This document shows, one piece after another, positions 47,246 to 57,836 of a stretch of 64,000 bases of DNA. The notes under the pieces are model-generated. The model saw only the letters and a program-made list of their open reading frames with translations, was not told where the DNA came from and made no database searches. The stretch is from assembly GCF_034350045.1 (NCBI RefSeq), contig NZ_CP133781.1, positions 2,200,001 to 2,264,000 on the forward strand. The letters run 5' to 3'. This stretch comes from Pseudomonas sp. CCI4.2. GTDB taxonomy: Bacteria > Pseudomonadota > Gammaproteobacteria > Pseudomonadales > Pseudomonadaceae. Each line of letters opens with the position of its first letter. Positions within the stretch are counted from its first letter, which is position 1. Both the position numbers and the translations under genes were made by a program.

Positions 47246-47865
47246 GGTTGGCCTCCATGTAAAGTTAAATAGAAATGATGCAGGCGCTCGACTTCGCTTT
47301 TCAACCACGCGGGATCGCGGTCGTTGACCAGCACATCATCAGCGTGACTCAGGCGTAGTTCGCGGTTGGCCTGAACGTTGAGAATGGCTTTGACCTGCTC
47401 CTCGCTGGTACTGTCGCGAAGCATGGTGCGCTGAATTTGCAACCGCTCTGGAGCATCGATCACTAACACGCGCTGGGTCAGCTTGTATTGACCTGATTCC
47501 ACCAGTAGCGGCGAAACCAGAATCGCATACGGCGATTCTGCCCGAGCCAAGTAGCTCATGATCTCTTGGCCGATCAGCGGATGCAGCAAGGTCTCAAGCC
47601 AGCGACGCTGTTCGGGATTTTGAAAGATCAGGCCGCGCAACGCCGCGCGGTCCAGCTGGCCATCGGGCTGCAGCACGCCAGCGCCGAAGTGCTCGGCAAT
47701 CTGCGCCAGTGCGGGACGACCAGGTTCAACGACCCAGCGTGCGGCGTGGTCGGCGTCGACCAAGTGCACGCCTAGGTCAATAAAGTGCTGCGCCGCTGCA
47801 CTTTTACCGCTGCCGATGCCGCCAGTGAGGCCGAGAATCCAGGGTTTGAAAGGGTTTTTGGTCAT
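47242..47865 (-). CDS. coaE: Dephospho-CoA kinase
   Basis: 207 residues from the ATG at 47865 ([20 protein letters not shown]). The P-loop GGIGSGKS and [13 protein letters not shown] are diagnostic. It phosphorylates dephospho-CoA in the last step of CoA synthesis. Both ends overlap neighbours by 4 bp (pilD upstream, yacG downstream), which shows tight translational coupling with the pilus genes. Confidence 0.96.
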   Translation of the reverse strand: MTKNPFKPWILGLTGGIGSGKSAAAQHFIDLGVHLVDADHAARWVVEPGRPALAQIAEHFGAGVLQPDGQLDRAALRGLIFQNPEQRRWLETLLHPLIGQEIMSYLARAESPYAILVSPLLVESGQYKLTQRVLVIDAPERLQIQRTMLRDSTSEEQVKAILNVQANRELRLSHADDVLVNDRDPAWLKSEVERLHHFYLTLHGGQP

Positions 47866-48734
47866 CTGAAACCGGCAAACTGCATGTAAGAGGCGGTTAT
47901 TTGACCACCCCAGAGCAGCGCGATCCAGCCTGCAATCGCCAAATAAGGACCGAAGGGGATCGGCGTGCTGGTGCTCGCGTTGCGCAACCGCAACATAATC
48001 AGGCCCAACACCGCACCCACCAGTGACGCCAGCAAAATCGTCAGCGGAAGTATCTGCCAGCCACCCCACGCACCGAGCATCGCCAGCAACTTAAAGTCGC
48101 CATAACCCATGCCTTCCTTGCCGGTCACCAACTTAAACGTCCAAAACACCAACCACAGGCTCATGTAACCGGCCACCGCGCCCCACAAGGCATCGTGCAA
48201 GTTAGTGAACAGCCCAAAGGTGTTAACGATCAAGCCCAGCCATAACAGTGGCAGCACCAACGCGTCGGGCAACAGTTGATGGTCCGCATCAATCAAACTC
48301 ATCGCCAGCAGGCCCCACACCAGCACTAACATCGCCGCCGCCTGCCAGCCGAACCCGAAATGCCAGGCAATAAACGCCGAGAGCAGCCCACAGGCGAGTT
48401 CAACGATAGGGTAACGCTTACTGATCGGCGCTTTACAGCCGGAGCACTTGCCGCCGAGGAACAGATAACTGATCACCGGCAAGTTCTCCCACGCCCGAAT
48501 TTTGTGCGCGCAGTGCGGGCAGCGGGAGTGGGGGAGCATCAGGTTAAAGGTGTCAGGTTCCGGCTCAGCCGGGAGCGAAAGCATTTCGCGGGATTGAGAC
48601 TTCCAATCGCGGTCGAGCATGATGGGCAGGCGGTAGATGACGACGTTTAGAAAGCTGCCGACCAGCAGGCCCAGCACGAAGGTACAAATGACAAAGGCCA
48701 GGGGAGAGCTGGCCAGCAAATTAATGAGTGGCAT
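47862..48734 (-). CDS. pilD: Prepilin peptidase / N-methyltransferase PilD
   Basis: 290 residues from the ATG at 48734 ([20 protein letters not shown]), two bases after the pilC stop. The zinc motif CPHC ... CSGC lies in the methylation domain. The GxGD-type aspartic protease motifs are seen in [12 protein letters not shown] and [10 protein letters not shown]. Multiple transmembrane helices place it in the inner membrane. It would process PilA, all minor pilins of both sets and type II secretion pseudopilins. Confidence 0.96.
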   Translation of the reverse strand: MPLINLLASSPLAFVICTFVLGLLVGSFLNVVIYRLPIMLDRDWKSQSREMLSLPAEPEPDTFNLMLPHSRCPHCAHKIRAWENLPVISYLFLGGKCSGCKAPISKRYPIVELACGLLSAFIAWHFGFGWQAAAMLVLVWGLLAMSLIDADHQLLPDALVLPLLWLGLIVNTFGLFTNLHDALWGAVAGYMSLWLVFWTFKLVTGKEGMGYGDFKLLAMLGAWGGWQILPLTILLASLVGAVLGLIMLRLRNASTSTPIPFGPYLAIAGWIALLWGGQITASYMQFAGFR

Positions 48735-48735
48735 G

Positions 48736-49953
48736 TTAAACGACGTTTCCGAGCTGGAAGATGGGAAGGTACATGGCAATGACGAGCCCGCCTACTACTA
48801 CGCCGAGGACTGCCATGATGAAGGGCTCCATCAGCGCGGTCATGTTATCGACCATGCCGTCAACTTCGTCTTCGTAAAAGGTTGCGACTTTATCGAGCAT
48901 CGAATCCAGTGCGCCTGACTCTTCACCAATGGCTGTCATTTGAATCGCTAATGTGGGAAACACTCCGGTGGTGCGCATTGAAAAGTTCAGTTGCATGCCC
49001 GTTGAGACGTCGAGTTTGATGCGGTTCACGGCATTTCTGAACACCACATTGCCCGTGGCGCTGGCAACAGATTCCAGTGCTTCGACCAGCGGTACGCCAG
49101 CAGCAAATGTGGTGGACAAGGTGCGGGCGTAGCGGGCGACGGATGATTTGTATATCAATGGGCCGACAATGGGGACTTTGAGTAGGCCTCGGTCTATCGC
49201 GTCCCGGAATTTTTGAGAAGTTTTATAGGCTCGCTTAAAACAATATATTGAAACAACAAGTCCCGCTAAAACGATATACCACCAGCCTCGCAACAGTTCT
49301 GAAAGTCCAATGACCATCAGCGTAAACGCGGGGAGTTGGGCTCCAAAGTTTGAAAAAACTGTCTGGAATTGAGGCACAACTTTTATTAGTAGAATCGCCG
49401 AAACAATCAAGGCTACGATCACTACCGCGATTGGGTAGGTCATGGCCTTCTTTATTTTGGCCTTTAGCATTTCTGTTTTTTCTTTGTAGGTCGCCACCCG
49501 CTCCAGCAAGGCTTCCAATGCACCCGCTTGCTCGCCCGCATCCACCAAGCTGCAATAAAGATCATCGAAGTATTCTGGTTGTTTCCGTAAGGACGAAGCG
49601 AAGCTGTTACCTGCCGCCACGTCTTGTTTGATTTCGTTGACTAAGGTTCTCATTCTCGAGTTATCGGAGCTTTCGCCGATGATGTCGAAAGATTGCAGCA
49701 GTGGAACCCCCGCTTTCATCATGGTCGCCATTTGCCGTGTAAAAAACGCAATATCGAGCGGTTTTATCTTTTTGCCTTCACCGAAAATCGAGACGGTTTT
49801 CTTGTGCACTTTGACAGGGGTGATGCCTTGCTTGCGCAGCTGGGCTTTGATCAGGGCGGGACTGTGCCCATTTAATTCGCCGGTCAGTTTTGCACCCTTT
49901 TTATCTTTGCCTTCCCAAGCGTAAACACTCACTTTGACTGCCTTGGTCGCCAT
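48736..49953 (-). CDS. pilC: Type IV pilus platform protein PilC
   Basis: 405 residues. Two GspF-type cytoplasmic domains (FFTRQMATMMKAGVPLLQSF and ARTLSTTFAAGVPLVEALES) alternate with three transmembrane helices; the C-terminal one is FIMAVLGVVVGGLVIAMYLP. It is the inner-membrane platform that the PilB motor turns. It begins 2 bp after the pilB stop. Confidence 0.96.
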   Translation of the reverse strand: MATKAVKVSVYAWEGKDKKGAKLTGELNGHSPALIKAQLRKQGITPVKVHKKTVSIFGEGKKIKPLDIAFFTRQMATMMKAGVPLLQSFDIIGESSDNSRMRTLVNEIKQDVAAGNSFASSLRKQPEYFDDLYCSLVDAGEQAGALEALLERVATYKEKTEMLKAKIKKAMTYPIAVVIVALIVSAILLIKVVPQFQTVFSNFGAQLPAFTLMVIGLSELLRGWWYIVLAGLVVSIYCFKRAYKTSQKFRDAIDRGLLKVPIVGPLIYKSSVARYARTLSTTFAAGVPLVEALESVASATGNVVFRNAVNRIKLDVSTGMQLNFSMRTTGVFPTLAIQMTAIGEESGALDSMLDKVATFYEDEVDGMVDNMTALMEPFIMAVLGVVVGGLVIAMYLPIFQLGNVV

Positions 49954-49955
49954 GC

Positions 49956-51656
<1,701 letters not shown>

Positions 51657-51723
51657 AAGACCACCGGACACAGACAATGCGACGGTTATAGCCTAGTCGG
51701 GCTGTGCTGCCAAACCCTCGAAG

Positions 51724-51750
51724 ACAAACTGACCAAATTTGTCAGTTTGT
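51724..51750. promoter_or_regulatory. Inverted repeat upstream of pilA (candidate PilR enhancer)
   Basis: Perfect 10-bp arms ACAAACTGAC and GTCAGTTTGT around a 7-nt loop. Each arm contains TTTGTC/GACAAA-like TGTC elements, as reported for PilR sites. The centre lies about 110 bp before the start predicted by the sigma-54 promoter, a usual enhancer distance. Assignment to PilR is inference. Confidence 0.45.
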
Positions 51751-51817
51751 GCGTTTATAGGCGGGGTTTATCCTGCGAAAGTGTGCTGCTTACCTTTAAA
51801 TGGCAGAGTTGAGCGGC

Positions 51818-51834
51818 TTGGCACGGGCCGTGCT
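51818..51834 (+). promoter_or_regulatory. Sigma-54 promoter of pilA
   Basis: TTGGCAC-N5-GTGCT keeps the -24 GG and -12 GC dinucleotides of the RpoN consensus at the correct spacing, 43 bp before the pilA start codon. PilA is the standard PilR/RpoN target. Confidence 0.75.
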
Positions 51835-51876
51835 TTGGTTATTTCAAACGGTACCTATTGGCGTACGGAGAACATT

Positions 51877-52314
51877 ATGAAATTGCAAAAAGGCTTCACA
51901 CTTATCGAACTGATGATCGTGGTTGCGATTATCGGTATTTTGGCTGCGGTGGCCATTCCTCAGTACAGTGATTACACCTCGCGCGCTAAAGCATCTTCGT
52001 CCGTGAATGATATCTCTGCGTACAAATTGGCTGTTGGATTGTGCGCCCAAGAAGCGGGGGCTTTGACTGCCTGTGCTGCTGGCACCGGTGGCGTTCCCGC
52101 TGCAGTGGATACACCTAACGTCACAACATTGGCCGTTTCTGCCGCAGGCGCAATTACTGGCACCAGTGCTGCAACTGATACTAGCGGAACGAAATTGACG
52201 ATTATTTATACCCCTACACTCACTGCGAGCGCCGCAAACATGACTTGGCTCATGACGGGTACTATTTGTAGCGCCACTCGTGGTTTGAAGCCTGGTCAGG
52301 GCGGTTGCCCATAA
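51877..52314 (+). CDS. pilA: Major type IV pilin PilA
   Basis: 145 residues from the ATG at 51877 ([19 protein letters not shown]), a six-residue leader cut by PilD after Gly6, with Glu5 of the mature protein. The C-terminal disulfide loop is Cys131 to Cys144 ([18 protein letters not shown]). A second Cys pair at 56 and 66 may form another disulfide. The middle is Ala/Thr-rich and probably surface-exposed and variable. A terminator and then tRNA-Thr follow, as in other pseudomonads. Confidence 0.95.
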   Translation: MKLQKGFTLIELMIVVAIIGILAAVAIPQYSDYTSRAKASSSVNDISAYKLAVGLCAQEAGALTACAAGTGGVPAAVDTPNVTTLAVSAAGAITGTSAATDTSGTKLTIIYTPTLTASAANMTWLMTGTICSATRGLKPGQGGCP

Positions 52315-52336
52315 GCTGCGAATTCTCAAATATTCT

Positions 52337-52363
52337 AAAAGCCCTCAACTACGGGCTTTTTTT
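52337..52363 (+). terminator. Rho-independent terminator after pilA
   Basis: AAAAGCCC/GGGCTTTT stem, 8-nt loop, and a seven-T run. Confidence 0.9.
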
Positions 52364-52397
52364 CCCCGTTCGTCTTTTCTAGCTAAGTTTCAGATAG

Positions 52398-52474
52398 GCC
52401 GAAATAGCTCAGTCCGGTAGAGCAGCGCACTCGTAACGCGAAGGTCGTAGGTTCGATTCCTATTTTCGGCACCA
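52398..52474 (+). tRNA. tRNA-Thr (CGU)
   Basis: 77 nt including CCA. Acceptor GCCGAAA pairs with TTTCGGC, and the anticodon loop CTCGTAA gives CGT. It lies between pilA and nadC, the conserved tRNA-Thr position in Pseudomonas. Confidence 0.95.
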
Positions 52475-52476
52475 AA

Positions 52477-52509
52477 AAAAGCCTCGATTCTCACGATTCG
52501 GGGCTTTTT
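52477..52509. terminator. Terminator between tRNA-Thr and nadC
   Basis: AAAAGCCTCGA pairs with TCGGGGCTTTT (one T-G pair) and ends in a T-run. It suits tRNA-Thr and, read on the other strand, nadC. Confidence 0.85.
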
Positions 52510-52531
52510 CAGATCTGGCAAACCTAACCCC

Positions 52532-53380
52532 TCACAAACTCAACCGCATCGACAAATCCACCGCCTTTATATCTTTCGTCAGTGCACCAATCGAAATGTA
52601 ATCCACCCCGGTCTCAGCAATCGGCACCAGCGTCGTATCATTAATCCCGCCACTGGCTTCCAGTTTCGCTCGTCCGGCGGTAATGCGTACGGCTTCGCGC
52701 ATGTCGTCCAGGCTCAGTTCGTCGAGCATGATGATGTCGGCACCCGCCAGCAGCGCTTGATTCAGTTCATCAAGGCTTTCAACTTCGATTTCTACCGGTT
52801 TGCCGGGGGCGATTTTGCGGGCGGTGGCGATTGCCTGGGCGATGCCGCCGCAGGCAGCGATGTGGTTTTCTTTGATCAGGAACGCGTCGAACAGGCCGAT
52901 GCGGTGGTTATGGCAACCGCCGCAGGTGACGGCGTATTTCTGCGCCAGGCGCAGACCGGGCAGGGTTTTGCGGGTGTCGAGAATTTTGACGTGGGTGTTG
53001 GCCACTTTGTCGGCGTAGTACTGCGCGCGAGTGGCTACGCCGGAAAGCATTTGCAGAAAGTTCAACGCGCTGCGTTCGCCTGTCAGCAATGAGCGTGCGG
53101 GCCCTTCGAGGTGGAACAGTGGTTGATTGGGTTTGACCCGCTCCCCATCGGCGACTTGCCAATGCACCGCGACACGGGGGTCCAGTTGCCGAAAAACCGT
53201 GTCCACCCAGGCTGTGCCGCTGATTACGGCAGCGTCACGGGTAATGATCGTGGCCTTGGCCAGGCGTTCTGCCGGAATCAGCTGGGCGGTAATGTCGCCA
53301 CTGCCTACATCCTCTAGCAGCGCGCGGCGCACGTTGGCTTCAATTTCAGCCGTCAGGGGGGCGAGGCGTAGGTTTGGCAT
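52532..53380 (-). CDS. nadC: Nicotinate-nucleotide pyrophosphorylase (carboxylating)
   Basis: 282 residues from the ATG at 53380 ([20 protein letters not shown]); a longer frame upstream is out of keeping with the family. The signatures [31 protein letters not shown] and EVESLDEL are all present. It converts quinolinate and PRPP to nicotinate mononucleotide in NAD synthesis. Convergent with tRNA-Thr, divergent from the DUF1631 gene. Confidence 0.96.
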   Translation of the reverse strand: MPNLRLAPLTAEIEANVRRALLEDVGSGDITAQLIPAERLAKATIITRDAAVISGTAWVDTVFRQLDPRVAVHWQVADGERVKPNQPLFHLEGPARSLLTGERSALNFLQMLSGVATRAQYYADKVANTHVKILDTRKTLPGLRLAQKYAVTCGGCHNHRIGLFDAFLIKENHIAACGGIAQAIATARKIAPGKPVEIEVESLDELNQALLAGADIIMLDELSLDDMREAVRITAGRAKLEASGGINDTTLVPIAETGVDYISIGALTKDIKAVDLSMRLSL

Positions 53381-53710
53381 TGCGAACTCCACTTCTAGGT
53401 GGGCCGAGTATAAGGCACCCCATCGCAGCAACCCACCCCGCGAAGCGCCGCAGGCATGAGCCTGCGCCTGCAGTTCGTCGGTTTTGCCGTAGTCCACGCG
53501 ATGGAAGTTGAGACCTGCGGTCTATTCAGCGCTAACGGACGTAAATAGCTGTAATCACCACTGGCTTAACTGACATCTTTTGCAAGATACTGTGTCGGTC
53601 AATTGACGTCATGACTTTGGCGCAAACTTTTTCGTAGAAACTGACTTTACATATCGACCTATTGCGTCTTGTCTGTAGTGGGGTCGCGGATGTTCTCATT
53701 GGAGACGTTG
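53381..53710. other. Intergenic region between nadC and the DUF1631 gene
   Basis: A 330-bp gap between divergent genes, which should hold both promoters. I see a perfect palindrome GTCAATTGAC at 53598-53607 but no convincing -35/-10 pair, RNA gene or open frame. Confidence 0.4.
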
Positions 53711-55954
53711 ATGCAAAACGACGGGAAAGTGGTTCCGCTGAACAAGGGTGCCCCAGAGCAAGTGCCGGCCTCGTCGCTGGTTCGGATTCCCGTTGTATTG
53801 CTGCAAGTTCGCGACAAAGCCGCACAGCAGGTGAAGGACGCGTTGCAGACGCTGTTCGACAACGCTGATGACACGCTGTTTGAAATGGCCGATCGTGCCC
53901 ACAACAATGCTGAGCAAAACAGTTTTTTTGAGGCGATGCGCGACCTTCGCCTCAAACGTAAAAGCATTGAGCGGGGTTTCATCGATAAGTTTTATGAAGC
54001 CTTTTTGCGTCTGGGTCAGTACGAGGTCAGCGAGCCTGAAGTCGCCTCGCCGATGACGTTCGATAAACTGGCGCTGGTACACAACGACGATCTGGAGAAA
54101 ATCGTTGCTGTCGACGCGATGGTGTCCAAGGTCCTGAGCCGCGACGGGTTTGCTCTCTCGCAGTTGACCACCCGCTTGAATACCTTGATTCCCCAACACC
54201 TGACCGACCTGTCCAACCCAATGGGGCCGACGGCGCTGTGCGATTTCTTTTTGCAGTCTTGTCGCACTTTGGGCGTTGAAATAAAGGTCAGATTGATCAT
54301 TTTCAAATTGTTTGAAAAATATGTGCTGACCGATGCCGACCAACTCTACGACGAAGCCAACCAGTTATTGATTACCAGCGGCGTTCTCCCGGACCTCAAG
54401 GGCGCGCCTGCCCGGCGGGTTTCTGATCGAGCAAAGGCCAGTTCGCGAGCTTCGCAAGGGGCCGATGCGGTCGATGCAGCCGCCGCAGCCATTGCCAGTC
54501 GGCAACTCGACCAAGATGTCCACGAAGTGTTTGCTGCGCTTCAAGAGTTGCTTTTATACGTGCGCAGTGTCGCGCCATTGCCTGACCCCACCACTGAAGC
54601 CAAACCGATTTCCAGCCAGGACCTGCTACGCCTTCTGTCGCACCTGCAGCAGTACGTGCCGGCGCCCGAGGCGCACGACGAATTCAATCTGCGCAACCAG
54701 CTCGAAGAGTTGCTGGCCCGCGTCAGCATGAAAAGTGGCAAGTATCGTGTGGTGGGTGTCGTTGACGAAGATGTCATCAACCTGATCGCCATGCTGTTTG
54801 AGTTCATCCTCGACGACCGCAATTTGCCGGACTCGCTCAAAGCGTTGATTGGGCGTCTGCAAATTCCGATGTTGAAAGTCGCAGTGATCGACAAAAGTTT
54901 TTTCAGTCGTGGCAGCCATCCCGCGCGACGTCTGCTTAATGAAATCGCCTACGCTGCATTGGGCTGGGGCGGTCGCGACGACTATCAACGCGACACGCTC
55001 TATGTGCGAATCGAACAGATTGTGCAGCGGTTACTTAATGATTTCGTCGACGACCCGGCGATCTTTTCCGAATTGTTGGTGGATTTCCTCGCGTTTACGG
55101 GCGACGAGCGTCGTCGCAGTGAGCTACTTGAGCAACGCACCCGCGATGCGGAAGAAGGCCGTGCCCGGGCTGAGTTGGCACGGGAGCTGGTACAGCATGA
55201 GTTGAATCATCGCCTGCTGGGCAAAACCTTGCCTGAAGTGGTGGTGCGTCTCCTTCAGGAAGCTTGGAGCAAGGTGCTGCTGCTGACCTGCTTGAAACAC
55301 GGGGATCAGTCGGCAGAATGGCATGCGGGTTTGGGCGCCATGGACGATTTGATCTGGAGCGTCGAGCCCCATGAAGAGCCCGAAGCTCGGCAGCGATTGC
55401 TGGATCTGGTGCCCGGCTTGCTCAAATCCTTGCGCGATGGCCTGACCAGCGCGGCGTTTGATCCATTCGCCACTGGCGACTTTTTTAATCAGCTGGAAAG
55501 CCTGCATGTCCAGGCGTTCCAATACTTGGCCCCTCAACAGGATGATCTTGGCGAGAACCCAATCAAATCGGCGTCAATTGCGGAAATGATCGCGGTTGTC
55601 GAGGAGATTGTGCTGATCGCGCCGGGTGAACAACCGCACAGCGATCAAAGCGTGCGCCTGGAAGACGATGACGATGCGGTCCTTGAAGTCCACAAGCTGC
55701 GCATCGGTAGCTGGGTCGAAATACAGGAAGACGAGGAGCACAAACTGCGCTGTAAGCTGGCGGCCATCATTGAGCCGGCCGGTCGTTACGTGTTTGTTAA
55801 CCGCACGGGCATGAAGGTGCTGGAAAAAACCCGCATGGGCCTGGCGGTGGAGTTTCGTCGAGGCGCTGTTCGCCTGCTCGACGACGCCCTGCTATTCGAC
55901 CGCGCACTGGAGGCCGTGATCGGCAACCTGCGCAGGCTTAAGGGCGGGGCTTGA
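53711..55954 (+). CDS. DUF1631 family protein
   Basis: 747 residues from the ATG at 53711 (MQNDGKVVPLNKGAPEQVPA), with GGAG six bases upstream. The long mostly helical body (FFEAMRDLRLKRKSIERGFI; PVLKVAVIDKSFFS-like core IPMLKVAVIDKSFFSR) matches DUF1631. The last ~90 residues (RIGSWVEIQEDEEHKLRCKL, IEPAGRYVFVNRTGMKV) form a beta-rich domain resembling PilZ, but without the RxxxR c-di-GMP motif. The neighbourhood nadC-DUF1631-ampD is conserved in Pseudomonas (PA4523 position). Function unknown. Confidence 0.85.
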   Translation: MQNDGKVVPLNKGAPEQVPASSLVRIPVVLLQVRDKAAQQVKDALQTLFDNADDTLFEMADRAHNNAEQNSFFEAMRDLRLKRKSIERGFIDKFYEAFLRLGQYEVSEPEVASPMTFDKLALVHNDDLEKIVAVDAMVSKVLSRDGFALSQLTTRLNTLIPQHLTDLSNPMGPTALCDFFLQSCRTLGVEIKVRLIIFKLFEKYVLTDADQLYDEANQLLITSGVLPDLKGAPARRVSDRAKASSRASQGADAVDAAAAAIASRQLDQDVHEVFAALQELLLYVRSVAPLPDPTTEAKPISSQDLLRLLSHLQQYVPAPEAHDEFNLRNQLEELLARVSMKSGKYRVVGVVDEDVINLIAMLFEFILDDRNLPDSLKALIGRLQIPMLKVAVIDKSFFSRGSHPARRLLNEIAYAALGWGGRDDYQRDTLYVRIEQIVQRLLNDFVDDPAIFSELLVDFLAFTGDERRRSELLEQRTRDAEEGRARAELARELVQHELNHRLLGKTLPEVVVRLLQEAWSKVLLLTCLKHGDQSAEWHAGLGAMDDLIWSVEPHEEPEARQRLLDLVPGLLKSLRDGLTSAAFDPFATGDFFNQLESLHVQAFQYLAPQQDDLGENPIKSASIAEMIAVVEEIVLIAPGEQPHSDQSVRLEDDDDAVLEVHKLRIGSWVEIQEDEEHKLRCKLAAIIEPAGRYVFVNRTGMKVLEKTRMGLAVEFRRGAVRLLDDALLFDRALEAVIGNLRRLKGGA

Positions 55955-56084
55955 TTGCCGCGCTCGGCCAAGCGCTCATCCCGACAAAACGCCCTGTTTT
56001 GTCGGCAACACAAAATATTGCTGCCCCGTGATTCCCCGTCGCGGGCATACTTGCGTTATTGATCCGCCGTTCAAGGAACCCTTC

Positions 56085-56633
56085 ATGCAGCTGGACCCCG
56101 TCAGCGGTTGGTGCCATGGCGCGCACCACTGTCCGTCGCCCAACTTCAATGAGCGGCCCGAGGCCGAGATTTCGCTGTTGGTGATCCATAACATCAGTTT
56201 GCCCCCCGCTCAGTTCAAGACCGGCTACGTGCAAGCGTTCTTTCAGAACCAGCTGGATGTCACACAACACCCTTATTTTGAAAGCATCGTTGATGTGCGG
56301 GTATCGGCGCATTTTTTGATCGAGCGCGACGGCGTGCTGACGCAGTTTGTGTCCTGCCTGGACCGCGCTTGGCACGCGGGAATCTCCCGTTTTGAAGGGC
56401 GTGAAACCTGTAACGACTACTCCATTGGAATCGAGCTGGAAGGCACCGATGAATTGCCTTTCACCGACGCTCAATACGACGCCCTGATTGAATTGACTCG
56501 CCAGTTGCAGTCGACATTTTCAGCCATTACCACGCAGCGAATTTGCGGCCACAGCGATATTGCTCCGGGACGCAAGACAGACCCGGGCCCATGTTTTGAG
56601 TGGGCGCGTTTTCGAGCGGCATTGCAGGATTGA
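56085..56633 (+). CDS. ampD: N-acetyl-anhydromuramyl-L-alanine amidase AmpD
   Basis: 182 residues from the ATG at 56085 (MQLDPVSGWCHGAHHCPSPN), with AAGGAA upstream. The cytosolic amidase fold with zinc ligands is visible in LLVIHNISLPP, AWHAGISRFEG and GHSDIAPGRKTDPGPCF. It cleaves anhydro-muropeptides in peptidoglycan recycling and so keeps ampC beta-lactamase repressed. ampE follows after 15 bp. Confidence 0.96.
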   Translation: MQLDPVSGWCHGAHHCPSPNFNERPEAEISLLVIHNISLPPAQFKTGYVQAFFQNQLDVTQHPYFESIVDVRVSAHFLIERDGVLTQFVSCLDRAWHAGISRFEGRETCNDYSIGIELEGTDELPFTDAQYDALIELTRQLQSTFSAITTQRICGHSDIAPGRKTDPGPCFEWARFRAALQD

Positions 56634-56648
56634 AGTGAGGGACAAGGA

Positions 56649-57485
56649 ATGAGTTTTTTGGTATTGCTGTTCGCCGTCTGGATAGAGAAGTTCTCCGCCT
56701 TGCGCCAACGCGTACAGCGTGATGGCCCATGGTTGCGGGAGCTGGCAAAGCTTGAAAACACCCCGCGCCTGAGCACCCGGCCGTGGTTGATTTTGGCATT
56801 GCTGATTCTGCTGCCGGTGGTGCTATTGGCCTTGCTACTGGTGGTGGTGCAGTCGGTGGCGTATGGCTGGCTGGGTTTGCCGGTGCACTTGGTGGTATTG
56901 ATCTACAGTTTGGGTCGCGGCGACCTGTTGGCCACGTTGGGGCCTTTTCGCGATGCCTGGCGCAGAGGCGACGCGCAAGCTGCCAGTCTCGTTGCTGAGC
57001 GTGATATGGGCGTCATCGCCGAAGATGGCGAACAACTGCTCGAAGGCGTTCAGCGCTACTTGTTGTGGCAAGCCTATCAGAGCTTTTTTGCGGTAATTTT
57101 TTGGTACTTCTTGTTGGGACCGGTGGCGGCCTTGGGTTATCGACTGCTGGCGCTGGCCGTTACCCATGGCAAAAATCCTGCACTGGTCGAGCGCGCAGCT
57201 CAGTTGCATCACGCGTTTGATTGGGTGCCGGTGCGGCTGCTCGCCGCCAGTTTTGCCCTGGTCGGAAATTTCGTCGCGGTCAGCCGGTTGATGCTGCATG
57301 AGTTGCTGAACTGGAACATCAGCGCGGCGCAGTTAGTGACAAAAACTGGCCAAGTGGCCAGCGAAATCCCGACCCCTGTGGTTGGCGCAGACGGCGTTGC
57401 CAACTTGGATGCGCTGTGGGAACTGTTGCTGCGCTCAGCGGTGGTTTGGTACGCCGGGTTTGCGTTGTGGACGTTGCTGGTTTAA
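56649..57485 (+). CDS. ampE: AmpE inner-membrane protein
   Basis: 278 residues with about four transmembrane segments (LILALLILLPVVLLALLLVV; FFAVIFWYFLLGPVAALGYR). The N-terminal MSFLVLLFAVWIEKFSALRQ and AVSRLMLHELLNWN are typical of the AmpE/CobD-like family. It is proposed to modulate beta-lactamase induction with AmpD; the biochemical role is not settled. AAGGA lies before the ATG. ampD-ampE form the usual operon. Confidence 0.93.
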   Translation: MSFLVLLFAVWIEKFSALRQRVQRDGPWLRELAKLENTPRLSTRPWLILALLILLPVVLLALLLVVVQSVAYGWLGLPVHLVVLIYSLGRGDLLATLGPFRDAWRRGDAQAASLVAERDMGVIAEDGEQLLEGVQRYLLWQAYQSFFAVIFWYFLLGPVAALGYRLLALAVTHGKNPALVERAAQLHHAFDWVPVRLLAASFALVGNFVAVSRLMLHELLNWNISAAQLVTKTGQVASEIPTPVVGADGVANLDALWELLLRSAVVWYAGFALWTLLV

Positions 57486-57513
57486 GCGGTCCTTTGGCCC
57501 GACCGCGTTAGTC

Positions 57514-57682
57514 CATTCGCGAATGAATTCGCTCCTACAGAAATCTGTGGGACCGAATTCATTCGGGAAGCGTTTTACCTGATGCACGCGTCGTACCTCT
57601 CGCCTCTGGTAGCGAACGTGTTCGCGAGGCGGTGTATCAGGCATACCGCTTAAAGGCCTTCGCCAACAAGTTGGCTCTACAG
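57514..57682. repeat. REP-type repeat cluster
   Basis: Contains CATTCGCGAATGAATTCGCT, TGTGGGACCGAATTCATTCG, AGCGAACGTGTTCGCGAGGC and TCGCCAACAAGTTGGCTCTA units in tandem. The 350 bp between ampE and the chemoreceptor gene hold this cluster; I see no gene in the remaining 154 bp. Confidence 0.75.
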
Positions 57683-57836
57683 AGGGGGGCGCGTCGGCCG
57701 GTTTAGCGCCTTCGTTTACCTTTACTTACAAAACGTCCGGTGGATATCAGGTATACAGACCTAGTCGCGAATGGTGGCTTTGCGCTATTTCGACGAATCG
57801 CTGCACCCCTAAAAATAAGAAAAAGGGAGCGTTCTT

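Noticed and set aside
53598..53607. GTCAATTGAC palindrome as an operator
   Set aside because: A single 10-bp palindrome without associated promoter elements is too weak to assign; noted only in the intergenic entry.
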